A stretch of 8,967 bases of DNA from an uncultured Oscillospiraceae bacterium (GCA_905236265.1 CAJOOV010000197.1:1-8967), one strand, 5' to 3'. Numbered from the stretch's first letter, positions 1-6,703 are shown. Translations and numbers: made by a program. Notes: a model not told the origin generated them from the sequence alone.

Positions 1-1062
1 ATTCTGGACGAGGAGAGCACGAAGGCGGCAGGGAACAGCTTCGGCATCTCCGCCGAACAGACCATCGGCACAGGGCCGTTTATCTTCCGCCGCTGGATGC
101 GGGGGACGGAGATGATTCTCACGGCGAATAAGACCTGCTGGTCGGGTGCGCCCGCTTGTGAGGGGCTGGATATCCTGATTCTGCAGGACGACGAGACCCA
201 GAGATTGTTTTTTGAACAGGGAAAGCTGGACATTTTGGATCTGGAAAACGTGGACAACGAGGCGGAATATCTTCTCCACGGCGACATCTACCAGCCCTAT
301 CTGGTTCACGGCTCCCGTGTGGGTATCTCCTATATCGCCCTGAACGCCTCTATTGCCCCGCTGGACGATGTGCGGGTGCGCAAGGCGCTGCAGATTTCCC
401 TTGACCGCAAGACCCTGCTCAACGCCCTCTACGGCGGGCGGGGGCAGGTGGAAAACGGCATCTTCCCCCACGGACTGATCGGCTATCAGCCTGATTTGCC
501 GGAAATCCCCTGCGATCCGGCGCAGGCTGCGGCGCTGCTGGAGGAGGCGGGATATAAGGACGGGTTTGATCTGGAGATCAGCGTGAACGCCACCAACGGG
601 GAGATCACCCATGATCTTCTGGAGCTGTGCGCCTTTATGTGGGGCAAAATCGGCGTGCGTGCCACGGTCGTGGAGCTGCAGGACGAGGAGTTCATGCAGC
701 GCAGGCGAAGCGGAGCGCTGGCCTGTTACACCTCCACATGGTCTGCGGACTATAATGACCCGGATAACTTTATCTTCACCTTCTTCGGGAGCCGGGAGAA
801 CACCGACGGGAGAAGCCTGTGCTATCAGGACGAGCGAACCATGCAGCAGGTGGTACGCGCCCGGTTCATACAGGATGCGGGGGAGCGGCTCAGCACCTAT
901 CACGAGCTGGAGCGGAAAATCGTTCAGGAGGATGCCGCATGGATTCCCCTGTTCTCCAGAGAGCATTATTTCATCGTGGCGGAAGGAGTGGAAGGGTTTC
1001 AGGTGGCGTGGAACGGCTGGTCCAACACCTGCTACCGGGATGTATCCGTGAACCGAGACTGA
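1..1062 (+). CDS. ABC transporter substrate-binding protein, family 5 (peptide/nickel type), 3' part only
   Basis: Open from the first base in frame 1 to a TGA at 1060-1062, so the start lies upstream of the window. The visible 353 residues match the C-terminal two thirds of a family 5 solute-binding protein, which usually has about 500-540 residues. Landmarks are GTGPFIFRRW near visible residues 24-33, the ALQISLDR helix with VRVRK before it, the segment DPAQAAALLEEAGYKDGF, and WSADYNDPDNFIFTFF followed by a small-residue loop. Proteins of this family are normally lipid-anchored outside the membrane in Gram-positives and deliver oligopeptides, or sometimes nickel or other ligands, to an Opp/Dpp-type permease. 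The signal peptide and lipobox would be off-window, so secretion is inferred. The ligand cannot be read from the sequence. No permease or ATPase genes follow; the next gene is a diguanylate cyclase 18 nt downstream, probably co-transcribed. A regulator with a fused binding domain (SgrR-like) cannot be excluded because the N-terminus is missing. Confidence 0.9.
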   Translation: MLDEESTKAAGNSFGISAEQTIGTGPFIFRRWMRGTEMILTANKTCWSGAPACEGLDILILQDDETQRLFFEQGKLDILDLENVDNEAEYLLHGDIYQPYLVHGSRVGISYIALNASIAPLDDVRVRKALQISLDRKTLLNALYGGRGQVENGIFPHGLIGYQPDLPEIPCDPAQAAALLEEAGYKDGFDLEISVNATNGEITHDLLELCAFMWGKIGVRATVVELQDEEFMQRRRSGALACYTSTWSADYNDPDNFIFTFFGSRENTDGRSLCYQDERTMQQVVRARFIQDAGERLSTYHELERKIVQEDAAWIPLFSREHYFIVAEGVEGFQVAWNGWSNTCYRDVSVNRD

Positions 1063-1080
1063 CGTATTCAGGAGGCATTT

Positions 1081-2817
1081 ATGCACTCAATCAGAACAAA
1101 GATCACTGCTCTAACCATCGTCGGCATTCTGGTCAGCGTGATTGCCATCGGAGGAATCGGCATCCAGACGATCCGGCGGCTGGGCGATCAGAGCAGCGAG
1201 AAGGAAATGACGCTTCTGTGCCAGAATCTGAAGCGCTCCGTTGACCAGTATCTGAACAGTGTGGAGCAGAGTGTGGATATGATTGCCCGCTATGCCAGCG
1301 ACGAGCTGGACATCATCGCACTGGTGGAGGGAGGCGTGATCGGCTCTGACGGCACGGGAAACTCTCTGGGGCGCACAAGCTGGAATACCCCCCAGCAGCG
1401 GGAGCTGGATCAGTATCTGCAGACCTATGGCAGCAGAATCGAGGAGGTATTCGGCAGCCTTGCCAACCACACCAACGGCGTCATCTCCTACTATTACAGA
1501 ATCAATCAGGAGCTGACCAATGAAGTCCCCTCTCAGGGCTTTCTCTACTCCAAGGGTGACGGCCACTCCTTTGTCAAGGTGCAGGTGACAGACATAAGCC
1601 TTTATGAGCCGGACGACGTGGCTCATGTAGGCTGGTACTACATCCCCCTGTCCCACGGCAGACCCACCTGGATGATTCCCTATTACAATGACAATCTGGG
1701 GGTGAAGATGTTCTCCTACGTCTGCCCCATCTACAAGGCAGGAACCTTCATCGGCGTCATCGGCATGGACATCAGCTATCAGACGCTGGTCTCCCAGTTG
1801 CAGGACGCACAGCTCTTTCAGGGCGGCTTCGCCTCCCTGATCGACGAAAACGGCACGATTATCTATCACCCCAACGTGCCCAGCGGCTCCTCTCTGGAGG
1901 AGCTGGAGCTGGATGTGGACGACCGCACCGCCCTCCACTTCGAGCAAGCAGAGAGCGACCAGCTCATCACCTATACCTCCAATGGGACAAAGCGCAAGGC
2001 CGCCTTCACTACGCTGACAAACGGCTTCAAGCTGGTGGTGTCCGTCCCCTCCTCTGAGATCAACGCCAACTGGACAAGGCTGGTGAACCGGATTGTGCTG
2101 GCCTCCATTGCGCTTCTGACGGTCTTTGCCGCCTTCGCCGCCTTCACCATGAAGCGCATCACAGAGCCCCTCCAGCGCCTGACCGCCGCCTCCCGGCTCA
2201 TCTCTGCCGGAAACTATGACATTGAGCTGAAGTATCACGATGACGACGAGGTGGGTGTGCTCACCGCCTCCTTCCAGCAATTGGTGGATCATCTGAAGAT
2301 CTATATTGCAGACCTGAACTCCAAGGCCTACAGCGACGCTCTCACAGGGGTGAAGAACAAGGGAGCCTTTGATATTTCCGCCCACAAGCTCAACGACCAG
2401 ATCCGCATGTCCGATGCCAACTCCATCCCCCGCTTCGCCATTGTCATGCTGGACTGCAACAACCTGAAAACCATCAACGACGACTACGGCCACGAGAAGG
2501 GAGACGTCTACCTCCGCTCCGCCTGCTCTCTGATCTGCAGCGTCTTTAAGCACAGCCCTGTCTTCCGCATGGGGGGAGACGAGTTTGTGGTGCTGCTGCA
2601 GAAGGAGGACTATGAGCATCGGGATAAGCTGATCCAGACCTTCCGCAGCCGTGCCGGGGAAATCACCCGTCAGGCGGTTCACCCCTGGGAGGGCGTGTCC
2701 ATCGCCCTTGGCATCGCCATTTTCCACCCCAAAGTGGATTCCACGGTGGAGTCCGTACTGAAGCGGGCGGACGAGCATATGTATCTGAATAAAAAGGAAC
2801 TCAAAGCCGGGCGGTAA
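1081..2817 (+). CDS. Membrane diguanylate cyclase with extracellular Cache sensor, HAMP and GGDEF domains
   Basis: A 578-residue protein predicted to make c-di-GMP from two GTP in response to an outside signal. The start is supported by AGGAGG at 1070-1075, 5 nt before ATG. Helix 1 spans about residues 8-30. An extracellular double-Cache region spans about 35-335, with W197, PYYND at 200-204 and the GMDIS strand around D230. Helix 2 is about 338-356, followed by HAMP (about 357-412) and GGDEF (about 416-576). The active site looks intact: metal ligand D458, guanine-binding N466 and D475, and an exact GGDEF at 498-502. The product-inhibition RxxD, expected five residues before GG, is replaced by FKHS at 489-492, so that I-site is absent. 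It lies 18 nt behind the binding-protein gene and ends at a strong terminator, so the two probably share a transcript. The Cache ligand is unknown. The domain call is firm; activity is inferred. Confidence 0.93.
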   Translation: MHSIRTKITALTIVGILVSVIAIGGIGIQTIRRLGDQSSEKEMTLLCQNLKRSVDQYLNSVEQSVDMIARYASDELDIIALVEGGVIGSDGTGNSLGRTSWNTPQQRELDQYLQTYGSRIEEVFGSLANHTNGVISYYYRINQELTNEVPSQGFLYSKGDGHSFVKVQVTDISLYEPDDVAHVGWYYIPLSHGRPTWMIPYYNDNLGVKMFSYVCPIYKAGTFIGVIGMDISYQTLVSQLQDAQLFQGGFASLIDENGTIIYHPNVPSGSSLEELELDVDDRTALHFEQAESDQLITYTSNGTKRKAAFTTLTNGFKLVVSVPSSEINANWTRLVNRIVLASIALLTVFAAFAAFTMKRITEPLQRLTAASRLISAGNYDIELKYHDDDEVGVLTASFQQLVDHLKIYIADLNSKAYSDALTGVKNKGAFDISAHKLNDQIRMSDANSIPRFAIVMLDCNNLKTINDDYGHEKGDVYLRSACSLICSVFKHSPVFRMGGDEFVVLLQKEDYEHRDKLIQTFRSRAGEITRQAVHPWEGVSIALGIAIFHPKVDSTVESVLKRADEHMYLNKKELKAGR

Positions 2818-2834
2818 TCGCTCCACCGGATTTG

Positions 2835-2865
2835 CAGGGCAGAGATTATCTCTGCCCTGTTTTTT
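2835..2865 (+). terminator. Intrinsic terminator after the diguanylate cyclase gene
   Basis: An 11-bp perfect stem (cagggcagaga at 2835-2845, its complement at 2849-2859) closes a TTA loop and is followed directly by six T (2860-2865). It begins 18 nt after the cyclase stop codon and closes the first transcription unit. No inverted A-run is seen on the left, so it is mainly a + strand terminator. Confidence 0.93.
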
Positions 2866-2877
2866 CTGCCTCCCCGC

Positions 2878-2906
2878 TTGCAAAGCGCTTTCTGCTGTGG
2901 TAGACT
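2878..2906 (+). promoter_or_regulatory. Possible sigma-A promoter for the YitT-family gene
   Basis: TTGCAA (2878-2883) and TAGACT (2901-2906) are separated by 17 nt, each matching the consensus at 4 of 6 positions. It lies just after the terminator and would give a leader of about 100 nt before the ATG at 3012. The spacing is ideal but the hexamers are mediocre, so this is only a candidate. A promoter is needed here because the preceding unit ends in a strong terminator. Confidence 0.4.
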
Positions 2907-2999
2907 GCCAGCAAAGATGGTACCTGTTTGTACCCTTTTCCGGTGTTATGTCTCGCTGCTGCGCAGGCGTTTCGGCTGCTCTGCCAGCGGCTGCGAGGG

Positions 3000-3004
3000 G
3001 GAGG
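3000..3004 (+). promoter_or_regulatory. Ribosome binding site that fixes the YitT start at 3012
   Basis: GGAGG at 3000-3004 inside a G-rich run lies 7 nt before ATG 3012. The reading frame stays open upstream to a TTG at 2928, but no comparable site precedes that codon. The 28 extra residues are not membrane-protein-like in the way the family N-terminus is, so 3012 is preferred. Confidence 0.75.
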
Positions 3005-3011
3005 TGTCGTT

Positions 3012-3869
3012 ATGCGATTTGAGCGGAAGGATCTGGTACGGCTCCCGGTTCTGGTGCTGGTATCGCTGTTAATCGCTGTGAACATCAAGACCTTTATCAA
3101 TACCGGCGGGCTGTATCCCGGCGGCTTTTCCGGCATCAGCATTTTGCTGCAGCGGGTCTTTCTCCGCTTCTTCCACTGGGATGTGCCCTATTCCGCCCTG
3201 AATCTGGCCATCAATCTGGTGCCCGCCTACATCGCCTTCCGTTATGTAGGGAAAAAGTTCACGATTTATTCTGTGGTGGTCATCGTCCTCAGCTCCGTCT
3301 ATACCGACATTATCCCTCAGGTGGTGGTCACCTATGACACCCTGCTGGTGAGCATCTTCGGGGGAATCATCAACGCCTTTGCCGCCGGGTGGGCGCTGCG
3401 GATGAACGCAAGCTGCGGAGGCACGGATTTCCTCGCCATCTATTTCTCCCAGAAAAAGGGCATTGACAGCTGGAATTTCGTGCTGGGCGTGAATGTGGTC
3501 ATCCTCATCTGCGCCGGGTTTGTCTTTGGCTGGGACAAGGCCATGTATTCCGTGATCTACCAGTTCACCTCCACGCAGGCGCTGAAGCTGTTCTACCGGA
3601 AGTACCAGAAAAGCACGCTTTTCGTGGTCACGAATCTGCCAAAGGAGGTCTGTGATGTCATTCGCCGGGTGGGAAACCACAGCGCCACCATTCTGGACGG
3701 GGAGGGCGCCTATGCCCATCAGGGGCGGAAGGTGGTCTACTCCGTGGTGGCCGCAGAGGAGTGCCGGGAAATCACCCGGCAGATCGAGCTCACCGACCCC
3801 CACGCCTTTGTCAACGAAATCCGCACCAGCCAGATCGCCGGAAACTTCTATATTCCCAAGGAGGAGTAG
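3012..3869 (+). CDS. YitT family membrane protein (YitT_membrane plus DUF2179)
   Basis: A 285-residue protein, the usual length for the YitT family. After a short basic N-terminus come about five hydrophobic segments. Family-typical motifs are GGLYPGGFSGISIL near residues 32-45 and SCGGTDFLAIY in the middle. From about residue 198 a soluble C-terminal domain of the DUF2179 type follows (KSTLFVVTN, then DGEGAY and VVYSVV), ending in FYIPKEE. The biochemical role of this family is not settled; some members have been suggested to act in transport or stress, and I assign no substrate. ATG 3012 is chosen because of the GGAGG 7 nt upstream. The gene stands alone between the cyclase terminator and the amylase promoter. 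No terminator occurs before that promoter, so its transcript probably runs into the hairpin at 3978-4008. Family assignment is confident, function is not. Confidence 0.92.
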   Translation: MRFERKDLVRLPVLVLVSLLIAVNIKTFINTGGLYPGGFSGISILLQRVFLRFFHWDVPYSALNLAINLVPAYIAFRYVGKKFTIYSVVVIVLSSVYTDIIPQVVVTYDTLLVSIFGGIINAFAAGWALRMNASCGGTDFLAIYFSQKKGIDSWNFVLGVNVVILICAGFVFGWDKAMYSVIYQFTSTQALKLFYRKYQKSTLFVVTNLPKEVCDVIRRVGNHSATILDGEGAYAHQGRKVVYSVVAAEECREITRQIELTDPHAFVNEIRTSQIAGNFYIPKEE

Positions 3870-3916
3870 GCGCAGTGCCTCTCTCCTGCCCCAAAACTGA
3901 CCAACCCTCATTTTTC

Positions 3917-3945
3917 TTGCCAATCCCCGTTTTCTTTGATATAAT
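3917..3945 (+). promoter_or_regulatory. Strong extended -10 promoter for the amylase-regulator unit
   Basis: TTGCCA (3917-3922), a 17-nt spacer, and a perfect TATAAT (3940-3945) preceded by TG one base upstream (3937-3938), which is an extended -10. The -35 matches 4 of 6. Transcription would begin near 3952, about 108 nt before the amylase ATG and upstream of a terminator-type hairpin. Confidence 0.8.
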
Positions 3946-3977
3946 ACCGGGGGTTGACACGCCTTTGACTGTTTTGG

Positions 3978-4008
3978 AAAATCCGCCTGTCCAATCAGGC
4001 GGATTTTT
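3978..4008 (+). terminator. Terminator-type hairpin in the amylase leader; end of yitT transcript or attenuator
   Basis: A 12-bp perfect stem (aaaatccgcctg at 3978-3989, complement at 3996-4007) with loop TCCAAT. The right arm ends in five T (4004-4008) and the left arm starts with four A, so it could also act weakly on the minus strand. It lies about 110 nt after the yitT stop and about 30 nt downstream of the predicted amylase start site. It can therefore end yitT transcription and must also be passed by amylase transcripts. I found no convincing competing antiterminator stem. Confidence 0.8.
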
Positions 4009-4059
4009 CCGTAGGGGCTGTCAGTTTGTATCAGACTGGAATATAAGGAGCTGCACATT

Positions 4060-5700
4060 ATGGCATGGTATGATGAAGCTGTTTTCTACCACATCTATCC
4101 TTTGGGACTCACCGGAGCGCCCAAGCAGAATCCCTACGGGGAGCCGGTTCACCGGCTGAATACGCTGCTTCCCTGGGTGGATCATATTCAGGCGCTGAAC
4201 TGCAACGCCCTGTACATCGGCCCGCTCTTTGAATCCGGCTCCCACGGGTATGACACCACAGACTACAAAAAGCTGGACAGCCGTCTGGGCACCAATGAGG
4301 ATTTAAAGCAGTTTGTCGCCTACTGCCATGAGCGGGGCATTAAGGTCATTTTTGACGGCGTATTCAATCACGTTGGCCGGGACTTTTTCGCCTTCCGTGA
4401 TCTGAAGCAGTACCGGGAGCAGTCATGGCACAAAGACTGGTTCTGCAACGTGGATTTCGGCGGGAACAACGAGTATAACGACGGCTTCTCCTACGGCAAC
4501 TGGGGCGGGTATAACCTGCTGGTGAAGCTGAACTACCACAACAGCGCCGTGCGGGACTATATGCTGGACGTGGTGCGCTTCTGGGTGGAGGAGTTCGACG
4601 TGGACGGGCTTCGGCTGGACGCAGCGGACGTGCTGGACTTCAGCTTCATGCGCGCCCTGCGGGAGCTGGCCGACCGGATCAAGCCGGAGTTCTGGCTCAT
4701 GGGCGAGGTGATCCACGGGGATTACAGCCGCTGGGTCAACGGCGACACCCTGCACAGCGTCACGGACTACGCCCTGCACAAGGGACTCTATTCCGGTCAT
4801 AACGACCACAACTATTTTGAAATCGCCCATACCGTCAACCGCACCATCCAGATGGCGGGCGGGGATCTGACCCGGTTCCGTCTGTACAATTTCGTAGATA
4901 ACCACGACGTGGAGCGCATCTACACCAAGCTGAACAACAAGGCGCAGTTTGTGCCTGTCCATATCCTCCTCTTCACCCTTCCCGGCGTGGCCTCCATTTA
5001 CTATGGCTCTGAGTTCGGCATTGAGGGCGTGAAGCGCAGGGGCGGCTCTGACGATGCCATTCGTCCCGCTCTGCAGCTGGAGCAGTACGCCAACGCCCTG
5101 ACGGAGAATCCCTGCACGGTGCTGATCGCCGCATTGGGAAAGATTCGCCGTCAGGCAAAGTGTCTGGATTACGGCGATTATAAGCAGCTCCTTCTCACCA
5201 CCGGGCAATACGCCTTCTCCCGCTCCATCCCGGAGGAGACGGCCATTGTCACGGTGAACAATGCCGAGCACGATGCAGAGCTGCATGTACCCGTCCCCGG
5301 CGGCGGGATGTATGTGGGCGCACTGACAGGGGAGAAAAAGCAGGTGGAAAACGGCTGCCTGAACCTGCGTCTGGGTGCCAACTCCGGTGAAATCTGGCTG
5401 AGTGCGCCCAACGGGACGTTTGTGCCCGTGGACACCGGACTGATTCACCGGCGTATGCAGCAAAAGGCGCAGGAGCAGTCTGAAACAGCGCAGCAGGCGC
5501 ATATCTCTGCCCCCAAGGCGGAAAAGCTGGTACAGCAGGCCGCCGGAAAGAGCTATGACGAGATGAGCGTCGAGGAGCTTCAGGCGCAGATTCTCGCCAA
5601 GATGGCGAAAAACGGCCCCGTCACCGACCAGATGCGCCGCTCTGTAGAGGAAAACACCCACCACGGCTCCCTGCTCAACTGGGTGCGCAGCTTCCGATGA
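4060..5700 (+). CDS. Cytoplasmic alpha-amylase family (GH13) glycoside hydrolase with extra C-terminal tail
   Basis: A 546-residue retaining alpha-glucan-active enzyme. The start follows AAGGAG at 4045-4050, 9 nt upstream. The four GH13 regions are complete: I, DGVFNH at 99-104; II, GLRLDAAD with nucleophile D187 and R185; III, GEV with acid/base E216; IV, FVDNHD at 278-283 with stabiliser D283. LPGVASIYYGSE follows near 307. No signal peptide is visible (it starts MAWYDEAVFYHIYPLG), so it should act on intracellular maltodextrin, glycogen fragments or cyclodextrin. Whether it is a maltogenic amylase, cyclomaltodextrinase or alpha-glucosidase cannot be read. The catalytic barrel and C-domain end near residue 448. 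About 98 residues remain: a Gln/Ala/Glu-rich linker (about 456-497) and a compact, helical-looking end (498-546). A Crp/Fnr-type regulator gene follows after 21 nt. The catalytic call is firm, the substrate is inferred. Confidence 0.93.
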   Translation: MAWYDEAVFYHIYPLGLTGAPKQNPYGEPVHRLNTLLPWVDHIQALNCNALYIGPLFESGSHGYDTTDYKKLDSRLGTNEDLKQFVAYCHERGIKVIFDGVFNHVGRDFFAFRDLKQYREQSWHKDWFCNVDFGGNNEYNDGFSYGNWGGYNLLVKLNYHNSAVRDYMLDVVRFWVEEFDVDGLRLDAADVLDFSFMRALRELADRIKPEFWLMGEVIHGDYSRWVNGDTLHSVTDYALHKGLYSGHNDHNYFEIAHTVNRTIQMAGGDLTRFRLYNFVDNHDVERIYTKLNNKAQFVPVHILLFTLPGVASIYYGSEFGIEGVKRRGGSDDAIRPALQLEQYANALTENPCTVLIAALGKIRRQAKCLDYGDYKQLLLTTGQYAFSRSIPEETAIVTVNNAEHDAELHVPVPGGGMYVGALTGEKKQVENGCLNLRLGANSGEIWLSAPNGTFVPVDTGLIHRRMQQKAQEQSETAQQAHISAPKAEKLVQQAAGKSYDEMSVEELQAQILAKMAKNGPVTDQMRRSVEENTHHGSLLNWVRSFR

Positions 5701-5721
5701 CCATGGCGGCGGGAGGCTGAT

Positions 5722-6429
5722 ATGACCCGGCGAACCGACTTGCTGCACGCAGTGCCCGCCCTGCGCTCCTGCTCGGAGGACACCCTGAACCGCCTCTCCC
5801 GCTCCGGGCAGCTCTGCCGTCTGAAGGCCAGAGAGATTCTGTTCCATCAGGGAGCGGCGGAGGAAGGGATATACCTCCAGCTCTCCGGAAGGAGCCTGCT
5901 CTACACCGTGACCCAGATGGGTCAGAGGCGGGTTTTTGAGATCATTGACGCAGGTATGCTGCTCAACCCCACCGGTCTGACAGAGCCCTCCGCCTTCGCC
6001 CACTGCGAGATGCTCCAGCGAAGCGAGCTTTTGTGCATTCCCCGTGAGGTCTTTCTGGACTGTGCCTGTCAGGATGGGGCGCTGAACCGGGCAGTTCTGC
6101 TCGCCCACCGGCGCTGTCTGTGCCACATGGAGCAGCAGATACGCAATTGCGTGAGCAGTCTTTCCGGCGTCTACCGCATGGCCTCGCTGCTGCGGGATCT
6201 GGCGGAGGAGTTCGGCGTGGAGCGCAGGGGCGGTCTGGAGATTGATCTGGAGCTGAACGTCTCCCTGCTGGGGGATTTTCTGGGCATTCCCAGAGAGAGC
6301 GCCTCCCGGCACCGGAAGGCGCTGATGCAGTCCGGGCTTGTCTCGGTGCAGGGTAAGAGAATCACGATTCTGAACCCCGAACGGCTGGAGGCTTTTCTGA
6401 AAAACGAGACCCATTCCTCCGGGCTTTGA
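5722..6429 (+). CDS. Crp/Fnr family transcriptional regulator, cysteine-rich
   Basis: A 235-residue DNA-binding protein. GGGAGG at 5711-5716 lies 5 nt before ATG. Residues about 10-125 form a cyclic-nucleotide-binding-type beta barrel (FHQGAAEEGIYLQLSG at 41-56), followed by a long helix (about 120-160) and a winged helix-turn-helix. The recognition helix is around 190-202 (PRESASRHRKAL), of the usual Crp form. The phosphate-binding cassette expected around 78-92 (GE, then R-S/T-A) is not present, so cAMP binding looks unlikely. Nine cysteines occur at 17, 32, 95, 105, 114, 116, 132, 134 and 143, including two CxC pairs. That is many for 235 residues, but it is not the classic Fnr pattern of N-terminal cysteines. 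It is 21 nt downstream of the GH13 gene and probably co-transcribed, so it could regulate that promoter or the lactate permease promoter. Family confident; signal and targets unknown. Confidence 0.9.
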   Translation: MTRRTDLLHAVPALRSCSEDTLNRLSRSGQLCRLKAREILFHQGAAEEGIYLQLSGRSLLYTVTQMGQRRVFEIIDAGMLLNPTGLTEPSAFAHCEMLQRSELLCIPREVFLDCACQDGALNRAVLLAHRRCLCHMEQQIRNCVSSLSGVYRMASLLRDLAEEFGVERRGGLEIDLELNVSLLGDFLGIPRESASRHRKALMQSGLVSVQGKRITILNPERLEAFLKNETHSSGL

Positions 6430-6465
6430 CCGGCGGTTAAAGCCGCTCCTTCGTTGACCCAGACT

Positions 6466-6494
6466 GCAGACAAAGCCCATCGGACTTTGTCTGC
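6466..6494 (+). other. Free-standing 10-bp hairpin between the regulator gene and its terminator
   Basis: The arms gcagacaaag (6466-6475) and ctttgtctgc (6485-6494) pair perfectly around a 9-nt loop. There is no T-run after it, so it is not itself a terminator. It stands 36 nt after the regulator stop codon and 6 nt before the real terminator. It may protect the 3' end of the mRNA or bind a protein; no function is shown. Confidence 0.6.
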
Positions 6495-6500
6495 GATTGG

Positions 6501-6529
6501 AATCCTCCCGGTTTCCGGGAGGATTTTTT
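6501..6529 (+). terminator. Intrinsic terminator after the amylase-regulator unit
   Basis: The stem aatcctcccgg (6501-6511) pairs perfectly with 6515-6525, with loop TTT (6512-6514). T residues run from 6524 to 6529, overlapping the end of the right arm. It lies 71 nt after the regulator stop and separates this unit from the lactate permease promoter about 95 nt downstream. Confidence 0.93.
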
Positions 6530-6623
6530 CTACGCTTCCCCTTGCGTGTTCCCAGGAAGGCATCCCACACAGCACAGGCATGGATTGGGCAGCAGATGAC
6601 ATGGCAGGAAAGCTCCCCCTGAC

Positions 6624-6652
6624 TGGACAAACTTTGACAGCTTTGCTATAAT
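6624..6652 (+). promoter_or_regulatory. Strong extended -10 promoter for the lactate permease-rhomboid unit
   Basis: TGGACA (6624-6629, 5 of 6), 17-nt spacer, perfect TATAAT (6647-6652), with TG at 6644-6645 giving an extended -10. The start of transcription would be near 6659, about 45 nt before the permease ATG. A partly palindromic CAAACTTTG (6628-6636) lies at the end of the -35 and in the spacer and could be an operator, but it is too short to claim. Confidence 0.82.
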
Positions 6653-6690
6653 GCCTTTCATGCGCAATGCCGCAAATCTATTCGCTGAAT

Positions 6691-6696
6691 GGAGGA
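6691..6696 (+). promoter_or_regulatory. Ribosome binding site that fixes the lactate permease start at 6704
   Basis: GGAGGA at 6691-6696 lies 7 nt before ATG 6704. An in-frame ATG at 6689 overlaps this site and has no Shine-Dalgarno of its own, so the protein should begin five residues later, at MLYAVLSLLP. Confidence 0.8.
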
Positions 6697-6703
6697 ACTC
6701 GCT

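Noticed and set aside
1111..2883. A 590-codon minus-strand open frame opposite the diguanylate cyclase
   Set aside because: Its composition is that of a codon-bias shadow and it overlaps a complete Cache-HAMP-GGDEF gene and its terminator.
2928..3011. In-frame TTG extension of the YitT protein by 28 residues
   Set aside because: TTG lacks a ribosome site, whereas ATG 3012 has GGAGG at ideal distance and gives the normal family length.
3954..3982. TTGACA with GAAAAT 17 nt downstream, as a second amylase promoter
   Set aside because: The -10 is poor, has no T at position 1 or 3, and overlaps the hairpin stem. The TATAAT promoter 9 nt upstream is much better.
3069..4058. A 329-codon minus-strand open frame opposite yitT and the amylase leader
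   Set aside because: It overlaps a clear YitT gene, a promoter and a hairpin, and has no recognisable domain.
4423..6630. A very long open frame on the minus strand (735 codons) across the amylase and regulator genes
   Set aside because: It runs antisense to two well-supported genes with intact family motifs, reads as low-complexity His/Gly/Val-rich protein, and has no ribosome site. It is a GC-bias shadow.
6634..6639. A perfect TTGACA downstream of the permease -35
   Set aside because: It is only 7 nt before the TATAAT, and a 17-nt partner at 6657-6662 is not -10-like, so TGGACA at 6624 is the better -35.
6454..6651. A 65-codon frame between the regulator and the permease gene
   Set aside because: It starts with TTG, has no ribosome site, and spans a hairpin, a terminator and a promoter.
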